A stretch of DNA of 64,000 nucleotides from Pseudocitrobacter faecalis (GCA_003315335.1 QNRL01000013.1:20715-84714), one strand, 5' to 3'; positions 42,267 through 53,961 are shown, counted from the stretch's first letter. The notes: a model not told the origin generated them from the letters alone. Numbers and translations: made by a program.

Positions 42267-43370
42267 TTACTTGGTTAAGTTTTGTGTTTTGCCACTGTTG
42301 CGGCGCATTCTTCGCTTCACGCGCTTGATAAAACGCGCCACTTTCCACGCTCTTTTGATGCAATAACCATACAGGAAAAAAGCGACCAAAAATAATATGA
42401 GCATGGCCCATTCCGGTACGAAATGCGTATACTCGGCAGCCACGCCGATTGAGGCCAGAAGCGCAGCGGCAAGCGTAATGAGTACAAATGCCTGACGGGA
42501 AGTAAAACCGGCGCGCATGATCAGGTGATGAATATGCTGACGGTCTGGTGAGAAGGGGCTCATTCCTTTGCGCAGACGACGATACATGATGGCCACCATG
42601 TCCATCAGCGGGATAGCGATAATCCACAAGGCGGTAACCGGGCTGATAGGATGGCGCTGACCCTGCGTGGTTTCCAGCAGGATCCAGATAACGGTGAAGC
42701 CGATAAGCGTGCTACCCGCATCCCCCATAAAGACTTTATATCGGCGGCCAAGAATACCAAGGTTGAGCATGATATACGGCAGAATGGCGGCAATCATCGC
42801 AAAGCACCACATTGCCAGGCTGGTCTGACCGTCAAACCACAGAATCAGTCCCATCGCCGCAAAGGAAACGCAGGAGAGCCCACCTAGCAGCCCATCAATG
42901 CCATCCACCATATTAAAGGCGTTGATAGCGGCCCATACGGCGAACAGCGTGAGGAAGAAACCGAACGGCCCCAGCACCAGTTCCCAGGAACCGAAGATAT
43001 AGCCCAGGCTGCTAAGATAGAGTTTGCCCACCACCATCATCACAATGCCAATCAGCGCCTGAATCGTGGCGCGAATTTTCACACTGATATCAAAACGATC
43101 GTCCAGCGCACCGATAAATACCAGAACGCCGGCGCAGGCCAGGTAGAGTTCAGCGTGAGGGATGTAGTAATCCACGATACCGAAGGTGAAGCAGATCCCT
43201 GCATACACAGAAATCCCACCAACCAGAGGGATTAAACCCTGGTGGCGCTTACGGTAGTTAGGTTTGTCCACCAAACCCACTTTTTTTGCTGCTTTACGCG
43301 CAAAGAAGAGGAACAAGGTCGTGAACAGAAAAATACTGATCAGATCAGCACCAACGGTAAGCAAACTCAC
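42267..43370 (-). CDS. wecA: Undecaprenyl-phosphate GlcNAc-1-phosphate transferase
   Basis: A 367-residue inner-membrane enzyme with about eleven hydrophobic segments that starts ECA and many O-antigens by moving GlcNAc-1-P onto undecaprenyl phosphate. The Asp-rich motif GALDDRFD and the NAFNMVDGIDGL motif are present. It is the first gene of the wec operon, 237 bases downstream of the rho stop, with the rho terminator in between. Confidence 0.97.
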   Translation of the reverse strand: MSLLTVGADLISIFLFTTLFLFFARKAAKKVGLVDKPNYRKRHQGLIPLVGGISVYAGICFTFGIVDYYIPHAELYLACAGVLVFIGALDDRFDISVKIRATIQALIGIVMMVVGKLYLSSLGYIFGSWELVLGPFGFFLTLFAVWAAINAFNMVDGIDGLLGGLSCVSFAAMGLILWFDGQTSLAMWCFAMIAAILPYIMLNLGILGRRYKVFMGDAGSTLIGFTVIWILLETTQGQRHPISPVTALWIIAIPLMDMVAIMYRRLRKGMSPFSPDRQHIHHLIMRAGFTSRQAFVLITLAAALLASIGVAAEYTHFVPEWAMLILFLVAFFLYGYCIKRAWKVARFIKRVKRRMRRNSGKTQNLTK

Positions 43371-43564
43371 AATATAAACTCGCAGAGAATATTAATAGCG
43401 AAAGTATACCCACGATACGCCTTCATCAGAAGAGGAAGTCGGATGAGATTTGCCGAAAATTGACTGATTTACAACCAATTCTACGAACAAAGCAATCCTG
43501 ACGCCGTAAAGGATAACTATCAGTGATAAATTTGTTATTGATTGACAGTATGGAACCACAAAAT

Positions 43565-43593
43565 AAAAACGCCACGCAAAGCGTGGCGTTTTT
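43565..43593. terminator. Terminator between rho and wecA
   Basis: A ten-base-pair AACGCCACGC/GCGTGGCGTT stem with an AAA loop has A- and T-runs on its two sides, so it can act in both directions; its main role is to end rho transcription. The rest of the 43371-43607 gap should hold the wecA promoter, which I did not fix. Confidence 0.9.
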
Positions 43594-43607
43594 CTACTCA
43601 ACGATGT

Positions 43608-44867
43608 TTACGAACGTTTCATCATGTCGAAGAAGTCGTCGTTGGTTTTGGTCATCGCTAGTTTATTGATGAGGAATTCCATCGCATCGATTTCGCCCAT
43701 CGGGTGAATAATTTTGCGCAGGATCCACATTTTCTGCAGCTCTTCCTGAGTGGTGAGCAGCTCTTCTTTACGGGTACCGGAACGGTTGTAGTCGATAGCC
43801 GGGAAGACGCGTTTTTCAGCAATCTTACGAGAGAGGTGCAGTTCCATGTTGCCTGTACCTTTAAACTCTTCGTAGATAACTTCGTCCATTTTGGAACCGG
43901 TATCGATCAGCGCGGTGGCGATGATGGTCAGGCTGCCGCCCTCTTCCACGTTACGCGCGGCACCGAAGAAGCGTTTCGGGCGGTGCAGGGCGTTGGCGTC
44001 CACACCACCGGTCAACACTTTACCGGAAGCCGGGACGACGGTGTTGTAGGCACGCGCCAGACGGGTGATGGAGTCGAGCAAAATGATAACGTCTTTCTTG
44101 TGCTCAACCAGGCGTTTCGCCTTCTCGATAACCATTTCCGCAACCTGAACGTGGCGAGATGCCGGTTCGTCGAAGGTAGAAGCGACAACTTCACCTTTCA
44201 CCAGACGCTGCATCTCGGTCACTTCTTCCGGACGTTCGTCAATCAGCAGTACCATCAGTACGCAGTCCGGGTGGTTGTAGGCGATGCTCTGCGCAATGTT
44301 CTGCAGCAGCATGGTTTTACCGGCTTTCGGCGGTGCCACAATCAGGCCACGCTGACCACGGCCAATTGGCGAGGCCAGATCCAGCACGCGTGCGGTTAAG
44401 TCTTCGGTAGAACCGTTACCACGTTCCATACGCAGACGAGAGTTTGCGTGCAGCGGGGTCAAGTTCTCGAACAGGATCTTGTTGCGCGAGTTTTCCGGCT
44501 TATCGTAGTTAACTTCGTTAACTTTCAACAGCGCAAAGTAACGCTCACCCTCTTTCGGAGGACGAATCTTACCAGAGATGGTATCACCTGTGCGGAGGTT
44601 GAAACGGCGGATTTGGCTGGGGGAAACGTAGATGTCATCAGGACCGGCGAGGTAGGAGCTGTCTGCAGAGCGGAGGAAACCAAATCCATCCTGCAATATC
44701 TCCAGTACGCCATCACCAAAGATATCTTCGCCACTCTTTGCGTGCTGCTTCAGGATGGCAAAAATAATGTCCTGCTTGCGCATACGGGCCTGGTTTTCCA
44801 GTCCCATATTTTCGCCGAGAGTGATCAGCTCAGAAACCGGCGTATTCTTTAATTCGGTAAGATTCAT
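43608..44867 (-). CDS. rho: Transcription termination factor Rho
   Basis: A 419-residue hexameric RNA-dependent ATPase. The N-terminal RNA-binding cold-shock-like domain (about 48-125, DGFGFLRS) is followed by the RecA-type domain with P-loop PPKAGKT and the Q- and R-loop regions. Only scattered conservative changes from E. coli Rho. I chose [11 protein letters not shown] as the start; an open frame extends 24 codons upstream. E. coli rho is autoregulated in its leader, and the leader here contains a degenerate rhoL frame. Confidence 0.98.
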   Translation of the reverse strand: MNLTELKNTPVSELITLGENMGLENQARMRKQDIIFAILKQHAKSGEDIFGDGVLEILQDGFGFLRSADSSYLAGPDDIYVSPSQIRRFNLRTGDTISGKIRPPKEGERYFALLKVNEVNYDKPENSRNKILFENLTPLHANSRLRMERGNGSTEDLTARVLDLASPIGRGQRGLIVAPPKAGKTMLLQNIAQSIAYNHPDCVLMVLLIDERPEEVTEMQRLVKGEVVASTFDEPASRHVQVAEMVIEKAKRLVEHKKDVIILLDSITRLARAYNTVVPASGKVLTGGVDANALHRPKRFFGAARNVEEGGSLTIIATALIDTGSKMDEVIYEEFKGTGNMELHLSRKIAEKRVFPAIDYNRSGTRKEELLTTQEELQKMWILRKIIHPMGEIDAMEFLINKLAMTKTNDDFFDMMKRS

Positions 44868-44945
44868 AATGGTGTGGGTTCTTAAACTCGGGGTAATTCT
44901 CGAACTTAATGTTGTGAATGGTATGGCAGGGTCATCCATGCCTGT

Positions 44946-45029
44946 TTACGGCCATCGACTCATGTCTGTTCGCGGTCTGGTAACAAGAGCGTACGCAGAG
45001 CTGAAACGACAAGACGGAAAGAGTGACAA
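44946..45029 (-). CDS. rhoL: rho leader peptide RhoL, uncertain start
   Basis: The frame PSCRFSSAYALVTRPRTDMSR corresponds to the end of the E. coli 33-residue RhoL (PSCRFSSAYSPVTRQ...DMSR). No in-frame ATG exists; a TGA lies a few codons upstream, leaving a TTG at 45029 as the only obvious start, for 27 residues. It also runs two codons past the E. coli stop. The ribosome-binding site is not clear. The remaining 44868-45198 gap is the untranslated rho leader. Confidence 0.45.
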   Translation of the reverse strand: MSLFPSCRFSSAYALVTRPRTDMSRWP

Positions 45030-45198
45030 GCCAGGAATCTGTCAACTTCACGCGTTGTACCAACGGGAAGTATCGGGTCGAACAAGATTCAAACAAAGAT
45101 ATGTTTAAAACGAAGTCAAAGTTAACTTAGCACGACTGAAGCCGGGCGTCCAGAGTCCTGTCTATTTTAGGACCACTGCACGCCCGTATAAGGATCTC

Positions 45199-45528
45199 TT
45201 ACGCCAGGTTAGCGTCGAGGAACTCTTTCAGCTGACCTTTGGACAGAGCGCCCACTTTGGTTGCAGCCACTTCGCCGTTTTTGAACAGCAGCAGGGTCGG
45301 GATACCACGAATGCCATACTTCGGCGCAGTGCCCGGGTTCTGATCGATGTTCAGTTTAGCAACGGTCAGTTTACCCTGATACTCGTCAGCGATTTCATCC
45401 AGAATCGGGGCGATCATTTTGCACGGACCACACCACTCTGCCCAGAAATCGACGAGTGTCAGCCCGTCAGCTTTGAGTACGTCCGTGTCAAAACTGTCGT
45501 CAGTCAGGTGAATAATTTTATCGCTCAT
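45199..45528 (-). CDS. trxA: Thioredoxin 1
   Basis: A 109-residue thioredoxin with active site WCGPCK and the cis-Pro in RGIPTLLLF. It reduces disulfides in ribonucleotide reductase and other cytoplasmic targets. I chose [11 protein letters not shown] as the start, as in E. coli. Divergent from rhlB, upstream of rho. Confidence 0.98.
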   Translation of the reverse strand: MSDKIIHLTDDSFDTDVLKADGLTLVDFWAEWCGPCKMIAPILDEIADEYQGKLTVAKLNIDQNPGTAPKYGIRGIPTLLLFKNGEVAATKVGALSKGQLKEFLDANLA

Positions 45529-45670
45529 ATATAACTCCACAGGAATAAGCCTGATGTGTTGTGTAGCATTAATCAACGGCGTGTTGATTCTACTTTCGCC
45601 AACAAAGGTTGACGTTATTTCACCGGATACGCTTTCTTAATGCAATAGTAAGCTGATATTCTACCACACT

Positions 45671-46936
45671 ATGAGCAAAACACATTTAACAGAACAGAAG
45701 TTTTCCGACTTCGCCCTGCACCCGAAGGTGATTGAAGCCCTTGAAACTAAAGGGTTTCATAATTGTACGCCCATTCAGGCTCTCGCACTCCCGCTGACGC
45801 TGGTGGGTCGTGACGTTGCCGGGCAGGCGCAAACCGGTACCGGGAAAACGATGGCGTTCCTGACGTCAACGTTTCATTATCTTCTTTCTCACCCGGCAAT
45901 TGCTGACCGCCAGGTGAACCAACCGCGCGCGCTGATCATGGCGCCGACGCGTGAGCTCGCCGTTCAGATTCACGCCGATGCCGAGCCGCTGGCTCAGGCA
46001 ACGGGTCTGAAACTGGGGCTGGCTTACGGCGGCGACGGCTACGATAAACAGCTGAAAGTGCTGGAAAGCGGCGTCGATATTCTTATCGGTACCACTGGCC
46101 GTCTAATCGATTACGCGAAGCAAAACCATATTAACCTCGCGGCAATTCAGGTTGTTGTGCTGGACGAAGCCGATCGCATGTACGATCTGGGCTTCATTAA
46201 AGATATCCGCTGGCTGTTCCGTCGTATGCCGCCGGCAAACCAGCGCCTGAACATGCTGTTCTCTGCCACCCTTTCTTACCGTGTTCGCGAACTGGCGTTC
46301 GAACAGATGAACAACGCCGAATACGTTGAAGTCGAGCCTGAGCAGAAAACGGGCCATCGTATTAAAGAAGAGCTCTTCTATCCGTCTAACGAAGAAAAAA
46401 TGCGTTTACTGCAAACGCTGTTAGAAGAAGAGTGGCCAGATCGCACCATTATCTTCGCCAACACCAAGCACCGTTGCGAAGATATCTGGGGTAGCCTGGC
46501 GGCAGATGGCCATCGCGTAGGTCTGCTGACCGGCGACGTGGCGCAGAAAAAACGTCTGCGTATTCTCGAAGAATTTACCCGTGGCGACCTCGATATTCTG
46601 GTTGCGACTGACGTTGCCGCGCGCGGCCTGCATATTCCTGCCGTTACGCACGTCTTTAACTACGATCTTCCGGACGACTGTGAAGACTACGTTCACCGTA
46701 TTGGCCGTACCGGCCGCGCGGGCGCACGCGGTCACTCTATCAGCCTCGCCTGTGAAGAGTACGCGCTGAATCTGCCGGCGATTGAGACCTATATCGGTCA
46801 CTCCATTCCGGTTAGTAAGTACAATCCCGATGCGCTGTTAACCGATCTGCCGAAACCGTTACGTCTGACGCGTGTGCGTCAGGGCAATGGTCCACGCCGT
46901 TCTGGCGCGCCACGTAATCGTCGTCGTTCAGGTTAA
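45671..46936 (+). CDS. rhlB: DEAD-box RNA helicase RhlB
   Basis: A 421-residue RNA helicase of the RNA degradosome, which unwinds structured RNA for RNase E and PNPase. Q motif [10 protein letters not shown], Walker [13 protein letters not shown] box [13 protein letters not shown] motif and [10 protein letters not shown] are all present; a basic tail follows. Six bases separate it from gppA. Confidence 0.98.
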   Translation: MSKTHLTEQKFSDFALHPKVIEALETKGFHNCTPIQALALPLTLVGRDVAGQAQTGTGKTMAFLTSTFHYLLSHPAIADRQVNQPRALIMAPTRELAVQIHADAEPLAQATGLKLGLAYGGDGYDKQLKVLESGVDILIGTTGRLIDYAKQNHINLAAIQVVVLDEADRMYDLGFIKDIRWLFRRMPPANQRLNMLFSATLSYRVRELAFEQMNNAEYVEVEPEQKTGHRIKEELFYPSNEEKMRLLQTLLEEEWPDRTIIFANTKHRCEDIWGSLAADGHRVGLLTGDVAQKKRLRILEEFTRGDLDILVATDVAARGLHIPAVTHVFNYDLPDDCEDYVHRIGRTGRAGARGHSISLACEEYALNLPAIETYIGHSIPVSKYNPDALLTDLPKPLRLTRVRQGNGPRRSGAPRNRRRSG

Positions 46937-46942
46937 AAGAAT

Positions 46943-48427
46943 ATGCCCAGTTCCACCTCGCTGTATGCAGCTATAGACCTTGGTTCCAATAGTTTCCATA
47001 TGCTGGTTGTTCGTGAGGTGGCTGGAAGTATTCAGACGCTGACGCGCATCAAGCGCAAAGTCCGTCTGGCTGCGGGGTTAAGCGGCGATAATATCCTATC
47101 GGTAGAAGCGATGGAGCGCGGGTGGCAATGCCTGCGCCTGTTTGCCGAACGTTTACAGGATATTCCCCAACCGCAAATTCGTGTCGTCGCGACCGCAACA
47201 CTTCGTCTGGCTGTGAATGCGCAAGATTTCCTCGATAAAGCGCAGGAGATTCTTGGCTGCCCGGTGCAGGTCATTCGCGGTGAAGAAGAAGCGCGCCTGA
47301 TTTATCAGGGTGTTGCGCACACTACGGGCGGCGACGATCGTCGTCTGGTCGTGGATATCGGCGGTGCCAGTACCGAGCTGGTCACGGGCAAAGGGGCGCA
47401 AACTACCTCACTGTTCAGCCTGTCGATGGGCTGTGTCACCTGGCTGGAGCGTTTCTTTACCGATCGTAATCTGGCGCAGGAAAACTTCGACGAAGCGGAG
47501 AAAGCCGCGCGTGATGTGCTGCGTCCGGTCGCTGATGAGCTGCGCGCGCATGGCTGGAAAGTCTGCGTCGGGGCATCCGGCACAGTTCAGGCGTTGCAGG
47601 AAATCATGATGGCGCAGGGGATGGACGAGCGCATTACGCTTGCCAAACTTCAGCAGTTAAAACAGCGCGCGATTCAGTGTGGACGCCTGGAAGAGCTGGA
47701 AATCGAAGGCCTGACGCTGGAACGCGCGTTAGTGTTCCCGAGCGGTCTGGCGATTTTGATCGCCATTTTCACTGAGCTGAATATCCAGTGCATGACGCTG
47801 GCCGGTGGCGCCCTGCGCGAAGGCCTGGTTTACGGTATGTTGCACCTGGCGGTTGACGAAGACATCCGCAGCCGCACGCTGCGCAATGTACAGCGCCGGT
47901 TTATTGTTGATACCGAACAGGCAGCACGCGTGTCACAACTGGCGTCTCACTTTGCCGATCAGGTTGAAAAACAGTGGGATATTGAGCCATTAAGCCGCGA
48001 ACTGCTGCTAAGCGCTTGCCATCTTCATGAAATTGGTTTGAGCGTCGATTTCAAACAAGCGCCAGCACATGCGGCGTATCTTGTACGTAATCTTGATTTG
48101 CCAGGCTTTACGCCCGCGCAGAAAAAACTGCTGGCAACACTGCTGCTTAACCAAACTAACGCCATCGATCTCTCTTCACTGCATCAGCAAAATGCGGTGC
48201 CGCCACGCGTGGCCGAGCATCTGTGTCGCCTGCTACGCCTGGCGATTATCTTTGCCAACCGCCGCCGTGACGATCTTTTGCCGCAAATCACGATTACAGC
48301 CAACGAAGAGGCATTAACGTTGAAACTGCCTGAGGGCTGGCTGGCGCATCATCCGCTGGGTAAAGAGATTGTTGATCAAGAAAGTCAGTGGCAGAGTTAT
48401 GTGCACTGGCCGTTGAGCGTGCAGTAA
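46943..48427 (+). CDS. gppA: Guanosine pentaphosphate phosphohydrolase
   Basis: Converts pppGpp to ppGpp in the stringent response. A 494-residue Ppx/GppA protein of the actin-like ATPase fold: [12 protein letters not shown] (phosphate 1), DIGGASTEL (phosphate 2), and an HD-like C-terminal domain with [14 protein letters not shown]. The TAA is followed by a REP pair. It is co-directional with rhlB and convergent with rep. Confidence 0.97.
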   Translation: MPSSTSLYAAIDLGSNSFHMLVVREVAGSIQTLTRIKRKVRLAAGLSGDNILSVEAMERGWQCLRLFAERLQDIPQPQIRVVATATLRLAVNAQDFLDKAQEILGCPVQVIRGEEEARLIYQGVAHTTGGDDRRLVVDIGGASTELVTGKGAQTTSLFSLSMGCVTWLERFFTDRNLAQENFDEAEKAARDVLRPVADELRAHGWKVCVGASGTVQALQEIMMAQGMDERITLAKLQQLKQRAIQCGRLEELEIEGLTLERALVFPSGLAILIAIFTELNIQCMTLAGGALREGLVYGMLHLAVDEDIRSRTLRNVQRRFIVDTEQAARVSQLASHFADQVEKQWDIEPLSRELLLSACHLHEIGLSVDFKQAPAHAAYLVRNLDLPGFTPAQKKLLATLLLNQTNAIDLSSLHQQNAVPPRVAEHLCRLLRLAIIFANRRRDDLLPQITITANEEALTLKLPEGWLAHHPLGKEIVDQESQWQSYVHWPLSVQ

Positions 48428-48437
48428 AAAAGCGCAT

Positions 48438-48516
48438 GTCGGATGGCGCTTCGCTTATCCGACCTTCAAAGAATTTTGGCTCTATCAGGCCGGGTAAGGC
48501 GAGGCCGCTCCCCGGC
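48438..48516. repeat. REP pair (BIME)
   Basis: Two REP palindromes: GTCGGAT...ATCCGAC at 48438-48463 and GCCGGGT...CCCCGGC at 48489-48516. They lie between the convergent ends of gppA and rep. Confidence 0.8.
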
Positions 48517-48522
48517 ACTGTT

Positions 48523-50544
48523 TTATTGGCCGCGTTTTGCCGCCATCATCGCTTTCAGATTCGCCAGATGGCTCTGCCCTTTCTGCATTCGCTCTTCGGC
48601 GCTCACCACCTTCCGCTCCTGTTCCCACTGTAAATCATCCTGCGGAAGTTCCAGTAAAAAGCGGCTTGGCTCCGGGCGCACCAGTTCGCCATACTGCCGG
48701 CGCTCTTTGCACAGCGTGAAGATCAGCTCCTTCTGCGCACGGGTAATGCCGACGTAGGCCAGACGGCGCTCTTCATCGACATTATCTTCATCGATGCTGC
48801 TCTGGTGCGGCAATAACCCCTCTTCCATCCCCACCAGGAACACATACGGGAACTCCAGGCCTTTGGACGCGTGCAGCGTCATCAATTGCACCTGATCCAG
48901 CTCCTCCTCGCTTTCCCCCCGTTCCATCATATCGCGCAGGGTAAAGCGGGTGACCACCTGCGTCAGGGTCATCGGTTCGTCGATTTCACTGCCTTCGAGC
49001 ATTTCCGTCATCCAGCCAAACAGCGTGTTGACGTTTTTCATCCGCATCTCGGCGGCTTTCGGGCTGGCAGAGGTTTCAAACAGCCAGGACTCGTAATCAA
49101 TGCCATGAATCAGATCGCGCACTGCCGCAACGGGTTCACGTTCGGACAGACGCTGCACTTCGCTAAGCCAGTGGGTGAATCGGGTGAGAGATTCGTACCC
49201 ACGCCCAGTGAGCGTTTGCGTCAGGCCCATATCAAAGCTGGCGGCAAACAGGCTTTTGTTGCGGGTCATTGCCCACTCACCCAGCTTTTGCATCGTCGCC
49301 GCGCCGATTTCACGCTTCGGCGTGTTGACGATACGCAGGAACGCGCTATCGTCGTCCGGGTTGGTCAGCACGCGCAGATATGCCAGCAGGTCTTTAATTT
49401 CCGGACGCGAGAAAAACGACGTGCCGCCGGAAATTTTGTAAGGGATGCGGTTCTGCATCAGGAATTTTTCGAACACTCGCGACTGATGGTTACCGCGATA
49501 AAGAATCGCGTAATCCTTATACTGCGTTTTGTTCACGAAGTGATGGGCGATCAGCTCACCGGTCACGCGCTCGGCTTCGTGTTCTTCATTATTGGCGCTC
49601 AGCACCTTAAGCTCTTTCCCGTAGCCCAGCTCAGAAAAGAGGCGTTTTTCAAAAACGTGCGGGTTATTGGCGATCAGGATATTCGCCGCTTTCAGGATGC
49701 GCCCCGAGGAACGGTAATTCTGCTCAAGCTTAATAACCTGAAGGGCCGGAAAATCCTGACTCAACAACACCAGGTTTTGCGGACGCGCGCCGCGCCAGGA
49801 GTAAATCGACTGATCATCATCACCCACTACAGTAAAACGCGCCCGTTGCCCCACCAGCAACTTCACCAGTTCATACTGGCTGGTGTTGGTGTCCTGATAT
49901 TCATCCACCAGCAAGTAGCGAATCTTGTTCTGCCAGCGCTCGCGCACCTCTTCATTACGTTGCAGTAGCAGCGTCGGCAGCAAAATAAGGTCATCGAAGT
50001 CGAGGACATTGAACGCTTTCATGTGCGCATCGTACAGGCCATAGCAATGGGCAAAAATACGATCCCGCTCGCCTTTCGCGCTCGCTGCCGCTTGTGCAGG
50101 CGATTTCAGATCGTTTTTCCAGTTAGAGATCGTCGAGATCAGCTGTTGCAGCTGCACTTTATCGTCTTCGATCAGCCCCTCGGTCAGATCCTTGAGCAAG
50201 GCCACCTGATCCGTATCGTCAAAGAGAGAGAAGTTGGATTTCATCCCGAGAGCAGCATATTCGCGCTTGATGATATCCAGCCCCAGGGTATGGAAGGTCG
50301 AAATCATCAGGCCGCGTGCTTCTTTGCGCCCAAGCGTCTGCGCGACGCGCTCTTTCATCTCACGCGCCGCTTTATTGGTAAAGGTGACTGCGGCAATGTG
50401 TCGCGCCTGGTAACCACACTGGTGGATCAGATGGGCGATTTTATTGGTGATCACGCGAGTCTTACCGGAACCCGCGCCCGCCAGCACCAGGCAGGGGCCG
50501 GTAACGAATTCGACAGCGTGTTGTTGGCCGGGGTTTAGACGCAT
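48523..50544 (-). CDS. rep: ATP-dependent DNA helicase Rep
   Basis: A 673-residue SF1A 3'-5' helicase, the accessory replicative motor that clears protein blocks ahead of the fork. Walker A GAGSGKT (Lys28), DEYQDTN, QNYRS and YVGITRA motifs are present, with the basic C-terminal tail that binds DnaB. I chose [11 protein letters not shown] as the start, as in E. coli; the open frame extends 61 codons further into the ppiC-side gap without support. Confidence 0.98.
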   Translation of the reverse strand: MRLNPGQQHAVEFVTGPCLVLAGAGSGKTRVITNKIAHLIHQCGYQARHIAAVTFTNKAAREMKERVAQTLGRKEARGLMISTFHTLGLDIIKREYAALGMKSNFSLFDDTDQVALLKDLTEGLIEDDKVQLQQLISTISNWKNDLKSPAQAAASAKGERDRIFAHCYGLYDAHMKAFNVLDFDDLILLPTLLLQRNEEVRERWQNKIRYLLVDEYQDTNTSQYELVKLLVGQRARFTVVGDDDQSIYSWRGARPQNLVLLSQDFPALQVIKLEQNYRSSGRILKAANILIANNPHVFEKRLFSELGYGKELKVLSANNEEHEAERVTGELIAHHFVNKTQYKDYAILYRGNHQSRVFEKFLMQNRIPYKISGGTSFFSRPEIKDLLAYLRVLTNPDDDSAFLRIVNTPKREIGAATMQKLGEWAMTRNKSLFAASFDMGLTQTLTGRGYESLTRFTHWLSEVQRLSEREPVAAVRDLIHGIDYESWLFETSASPKAAEMRMKNVNTLFGWMTEMLEGSEIDEPMTLTQVVTRFTLRDMMERGESEEELDQVQLMTLHASKGLEFPYVFLVGMEEGLLPHQSSIDEDNVDEERRLAYVGITRAQKELIFTLCKERRQYGELVRPEPSRFLLELPQDDLQWEQERKVVSAEERMQKGQSHLANLKAMMAAKRGQ

Positions 50545-50656
50545 AGGAGTATTGCTCAATCTTCGAACGGGGGAAGGATTGTAGCAGAAAGTTGCGCAGA
50601 GATTTACCCGCCGAATGGTAAAGTGTTGAACAGTACAACACGATGAGAAACTCGCC

Positions 50657-50938
50657 ATGGCAAAGAGCGCCGCAGCCCTGCATATTCTGGTCAAAACAGA
50701 AGAACTCGCCCTCGAGATCCTCGCCAAACTGGATCGTGGCGTCAGCTTCGACCATCTGGCAAAACGCTATTCGAGCTGCCCATCCGGGCGCAATGGCGGC
50801 GATTTAGGGGAATTCAAACAAGGCATGATGGTAAAACCATTCGATGATGCCGTCTTCAGTTGTCCATTGCTGAAACCTTACGGGCCGGTGAAAACCAAAT
50901 TTGGCTATCACATCATCAAGGTGTTATATCGCCGATAA
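50657..50938 (+). CDS. Second parvulin-type peptidyl-prolyl isomerase, PpiC paralogue
   Basis: A 93-residue stand-alone parvulin with the family motifs [28 protein letters not shown] and [13 protein letters not shown]. It is clearly a paralogue of the canonical ppiC 49 bases downstream but differs along its whole length, for example in residues 14-45, so it is not a recent copy. E. coli K-12 has no intact second gene here. The ATG is preceded by GAGAAACTCGCC, a moderate ribosome-binding site. Cytoplasmic; substrates unknown. Confidence 0.9.
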   Translation: MAKSAAALHILVKTEELALEILAKLDRGVSFDHLAKRYSSCPSGRNGGDLGEFKQGMMVKPFDDAVFSCPLLKPYGPVKTKFGYHIIKVLYRR

Positions 50939-50966
50939 CGCATGCTAAAATCGCCAGCCTTATTGA

Positions 50967-51269
<303 letters not shown>

Positions 51270-51270
51270 G

Positions 51271-51377
51271 GCCCCTCACCCCGGCCCTCTCCCACAGGGA
51301 GAGGGAGAAAACAACGCACATTCAAACAGTTGTACAATCGATCCCCTCTCCGTGTGGGAGAGGGTTACGGTGAGGGC
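51271..51377. repeat. Large imperfect inverted repeat (MITE-like)
   Basis: About 107 bases with arms of the GCCCTCACC...CCCTCTCCC type, mirrored at the other end as GGGAGAGGG...GGTGAGGGC, and a second inner palindrome in the left arm. It resembles the short GC-rich inverted repeats scattered between convergent genes in many Gammaproteobacteria. It lies between ppiC and ilvC and may act as a bidirectional terminator or RNA stabiliser. Confidence 0.7.
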
Positions 51378-51389
51378 ATCGGTACGCAG

Positions 51390-52865
51390 TTATCCCGCAA
51401 CCGCAATACGTTTCATATCCGTCATATAGCCACGCAGTTTCTGCCCGACTTTCTCAATCGCATGGCTACGAATCGCTTCGTTCACATCACGCAGTTGCGC
51501 GTTATCAACGGCACCTTCGGCAATCGCTTTGCCCAGATCGCCCGGCTGAATTTCGGTCATGAACGATTTCAGCAGCGGTACACAAGCGTAAGAGAACAGA
51601 TAGTTCCCGTATTCTGCGGTATCGGAGATAACCACGTTCATTTCATACAGACGCTTACGGGCGATGGTGTTGGCAATCAGCGGCAGCTCGTGCAGTGATT
51701 CATAGTAAGCCGACTCTTCGATGATGCCGGAATCAACCATAGTTTCAAACGCCAGCTCAACGCCTGCTTTTACCATTGCGATCATCAGTACGCCTTTATC
51801 GAAGTACTCCTGCTCGCTGATTTTACCTTCATACTGCGGCGCGGTTTCGAACGCGGTTTTACCGGTCTCTTCACGCCAGGTCAGCAGTTTCTTATCATCA
51901 TTGGCCCAGTCAGCCATCATACCGGAGGAGAATTCGCCGGAGATGATGTCATCCATATGCTTCTGGAACAGCGGCGCCATGATCTCTTTCAGTTGCTCTG
52001 ACAGTGCGTAAGCACGCAGTTTCGCCGGGTTAGAGAGCCTGTCCATCATCAGGGTGATACCGCCCTGCTTCAGGGCTTCGGTGATGGTTTCCCAGCCGAA
52101 CTGAATCAGTTTTTCGGCATAAGCCGGGTCGGTGCCTTCTTCCACCAGCTTGTCAAAGCACAGCAGAGAACCGGCCTGCAACATACCGCAGAGGATGGTT
52201 TGCTCGCCCATCAGGTCAGATTTCACTTCCGCAACGAATGAAGATTCCAGCACACCCGCACGGTGACCACCGGTTGCAGCAGCCCAGGCTTTAGCGATCG
52301 CCATGCCTTCGCCTTTCGGATCGTTTTCCGGGTGAACGGCGATCAGCGTCGGTACGCCGAACCCACGTTTGTACTCTTCACGTACTTCGGTGCCCGGGCA
52401 TTTCGGCGCAACCATCACTACGGTGATGTCTTTACGGATCTGCTCACCCACTTCTACGATGTTGAAACCGTGAGAGTAACCCAGCGCCGCGCCATCTTTC
52501 ATCAGCGGTTGAACAGAACGCACGACGTCGGAGTGCTGCTTGTCTGGCGTCAGGTTAACCACCAGATCCGCCTGCGGGATCAACTCTTCGTAAGTGCCCA
52601 CTTTGAAACCGTTGTCGGTCGCTTTACGCCAGGACGCGCGCTTCTCAGCGATCGCTTCTTTACGCAGGGCATAAGAGATGTCCAGACCGGAATCACGCAT
52701 GTTCAGGCCCTGGTTCAGACCCTGTGCGCCACAGCCGACGATGACTACTTTTTTACCCTGAAGGTAGCTCGCGCCGTCAGCGAATTCGTCGCGGCCCATA
52801 AAGCGACATTTGCCCAGCTGTGCCAGTTGCTGGCGCAGGTTCAGTGTATTGAAGTAGTTAGCCAT
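51390..52865 (-). CDS. ilvC: Ketol-acid reductoisomerase (class II)
   Basis: A 491-residue NADPH-dependent enzyme, the second common step of valine and isoleucine synthesis. Dinucleotide motif [15 protein letters not shown] is near residues 40-54; the duplicated C-terminal knotted domain marks the long class II form. It is divergent from its activator gene ilvY. Confidence 0.98.
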   Translation of the reverse strand: MANYFNTLNLRQQLAQLGKCRFMGRDEFADGASYLQGKKVVIVGCGAQGLNQGLNMRDSGLDISYALRKEAIAEKRASWRKATDNGFKVGTYEELIPQADLVVNLTPDKQHSDVVRSVQPLMKDGAALGYSHGFNIVEVGEQIRKDITVVMVAPKCPGTEVREEYKRGFGVPTLIAVHPENDPKGEGMAIAKAWAAATGGHRAGVLESSFVAEVKSDLMGEQTILCGMLQAGSLLCFDKLVEEGTDPAYAEKLIQFGWETITEALKQGGITLMMDRLSNPAKLRAYALSEQLKEIMAPLFQKHMDDIISGEFSSGMMADWANDDKKLLTWREETGKTAFETAPQYEGKISEQEYFDKGVLMIAMVKAGVELAFETMVDSGIIEESAYYESLHELPLIANTIARKRLYEMNVVISDTAEYGNYLFSYACVPLLKSFMTEIQPGDLGKAIAEGAVDNAQLRDVNEAIRSHAIEKVGQKLRGYMTDMKRIAVAG

Positions 52866-52948
52866 GGTGATTCCTCGTGATGTTGTGCTTCTTATTGTTC
52901 GGTTCGCTGTTGAGCGAGAATGTCACCACATTACAACAGGAAATTTAT

Positions 52949-52994
52949 TGCGGAAATTGATATATTCACAACGTCACGTTGCAATTTCTGCAAC
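52949..52994. promoter_or_regulatory. IlvY operator region
   Basis: GTTGCAATTTCTGCAAC at 52978-52994 is a clear dyad (TTGCA-N5-TGCAA), and a related half-dyad TTGCGGAAATTGATA begins at 52949. IlvY binds two tandem operators in this position in E. coli and activates ilvC when acetolactate or acetohydroxybutyrate is present, while repressing itself. Confidence 0.65.
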
Positions 52995-53016
52995 GTCAAA
53001 ATCGAGGGTAACGCCT

Positions 53017-53910
53017 GTGGACTTACGCGATCTGAAAACCTTCCTGCATCTGGCCGAAAGCCGCCATTTTGGCCGCAGCGCGCGGGCGATGCACGTCAGT
53101 CCGTCTACGCTTTCCCGGCAGATTCAGCGCCTGGAAGACGATCTCGGTCAGGCGCTTTTTGTGCGAGATAACCGTACGGTGACATTGACCGAAGCGGGGG
53201 AAGAGCTACGCGTTTTTGCCCAGCAAACCTTGTTGCAGTATCAGCAACTACGCCACACTATTGACCAGCAGGGGCCGTCGCTCTCGGGCGAGTTACATAT
53301 CTTCTGTTCGGTAACCGCCGCTTACAGCCATCTGCCACCGATTCTTGATCGCTTCCGCGCGGAACACCCTTCCGTAGAGATTAAACTCACCACCGGCGAT
53401 GCGGCCGATGCAATGGAAAAGGTGGTCACGGGCGAAGCAGATCTGGCGATTGCAGGTAAACCGGAAACCTTGCCCGGCGCGGTGGCGTTTTCGATGCTGG
53501 AGAATCTGGCGGTCGTGCTCATCGCCCCCGCACTGCCTTGCCCGGTACGCAATCAGGTTTCAGTGGAGACGCCGGACTGGTCAACAATTCCTTTCATCAT
53601 GGCTGATCAAGGGCCGGTGCGCCGCCGCATTGAGTTGTGGTTTCGACGTAACAAAATCAGTAACCCGATGATTTACGCCACGGTCGGTGGGCATGAAGCA
53701 ATGGTATCGATGGTGGCGCTCGGCTGCGGCGTGGCGCTGCTGCCAGAAGTGGTGCTGGAAAACAGTCCGGATCCGGTGCGCAACCGCGTAATGATTCTGG
53801 AGCGCAGCGATGAGAAAACACCGTTCGAGCTGGGCGTTTGCGTACAAAAAAAGCGGCTGCATGAGCCGCTGATTGAGGCGTTCTGGAAGATTTTACCCAA
53901 CCACAAATAA
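53017..53910 (+). CDS. ilvY: LysR-type activator of ilvC
   Basis: A 297-residue LysR-family regulator with the N-terminal helix-turn-helix FGRSARAMHVSPSTLSRQIQ. I place the start at the GTG at 53017 (VDLRDLKTFLHL, read as Met), as in E. coli; an open frame continues upstream across the operators but has no support. Convergent with ilvA. Confidence 0.95.
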   Translation: MDLRDLKTFLHLAESRHFGRSARAMHVSPSTLSRQIQRLEDDLGQALFVRDNRTVTLTEAGEELRVFAQQTLLQYQQLRHTIDQQGPSLSGELHIFCSVTAAYSHLPPILDRFRAEHPSVEIKLTTGDAADAMEKVVTGEADLAIAGKPETLPGAVAFSMLENLAVVLIAPALPCPVRNQVSVETPDWSTIPFIMADQGPVRRRIELWFRRNKISNPMIYATVGGHEAMVSMVALGCGVALLPEVVLENSPDPVRNRVMILERSDEKTPFELGVCVQKKRLHEPLIEAFWKILPNHK

Positions 53911-53927
53911 CGATGACGCGTGGGTAG

Positions 53928-53953
53928 GCCTGATAAGCGAAGCACCATCAGGC
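53928..53953. repeat. REP element
   Basis: GCCTGAT and ATCAGGC arms enclose AAGCGAAGCACC. It lies between the convergent ends of ilvY and ilvA. Confidence 0.8.
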
Positions 53954-53961
53954 ATTTTTCC

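Noticed and set aside
45040..45045. TTGACA on the minus strand in the rho leader as a rho promoter
   Set aside because: The hexamer 17 bases downstream is TCTTTC, which is not an acceptable -10 element.
52864..53016. Extension of ilvY upstream of the GTG start
   Set aside because: The extra codons run across the IlvY operators and into the ilvC start, and the shorter form matches E. coli IlvY exactly in length.
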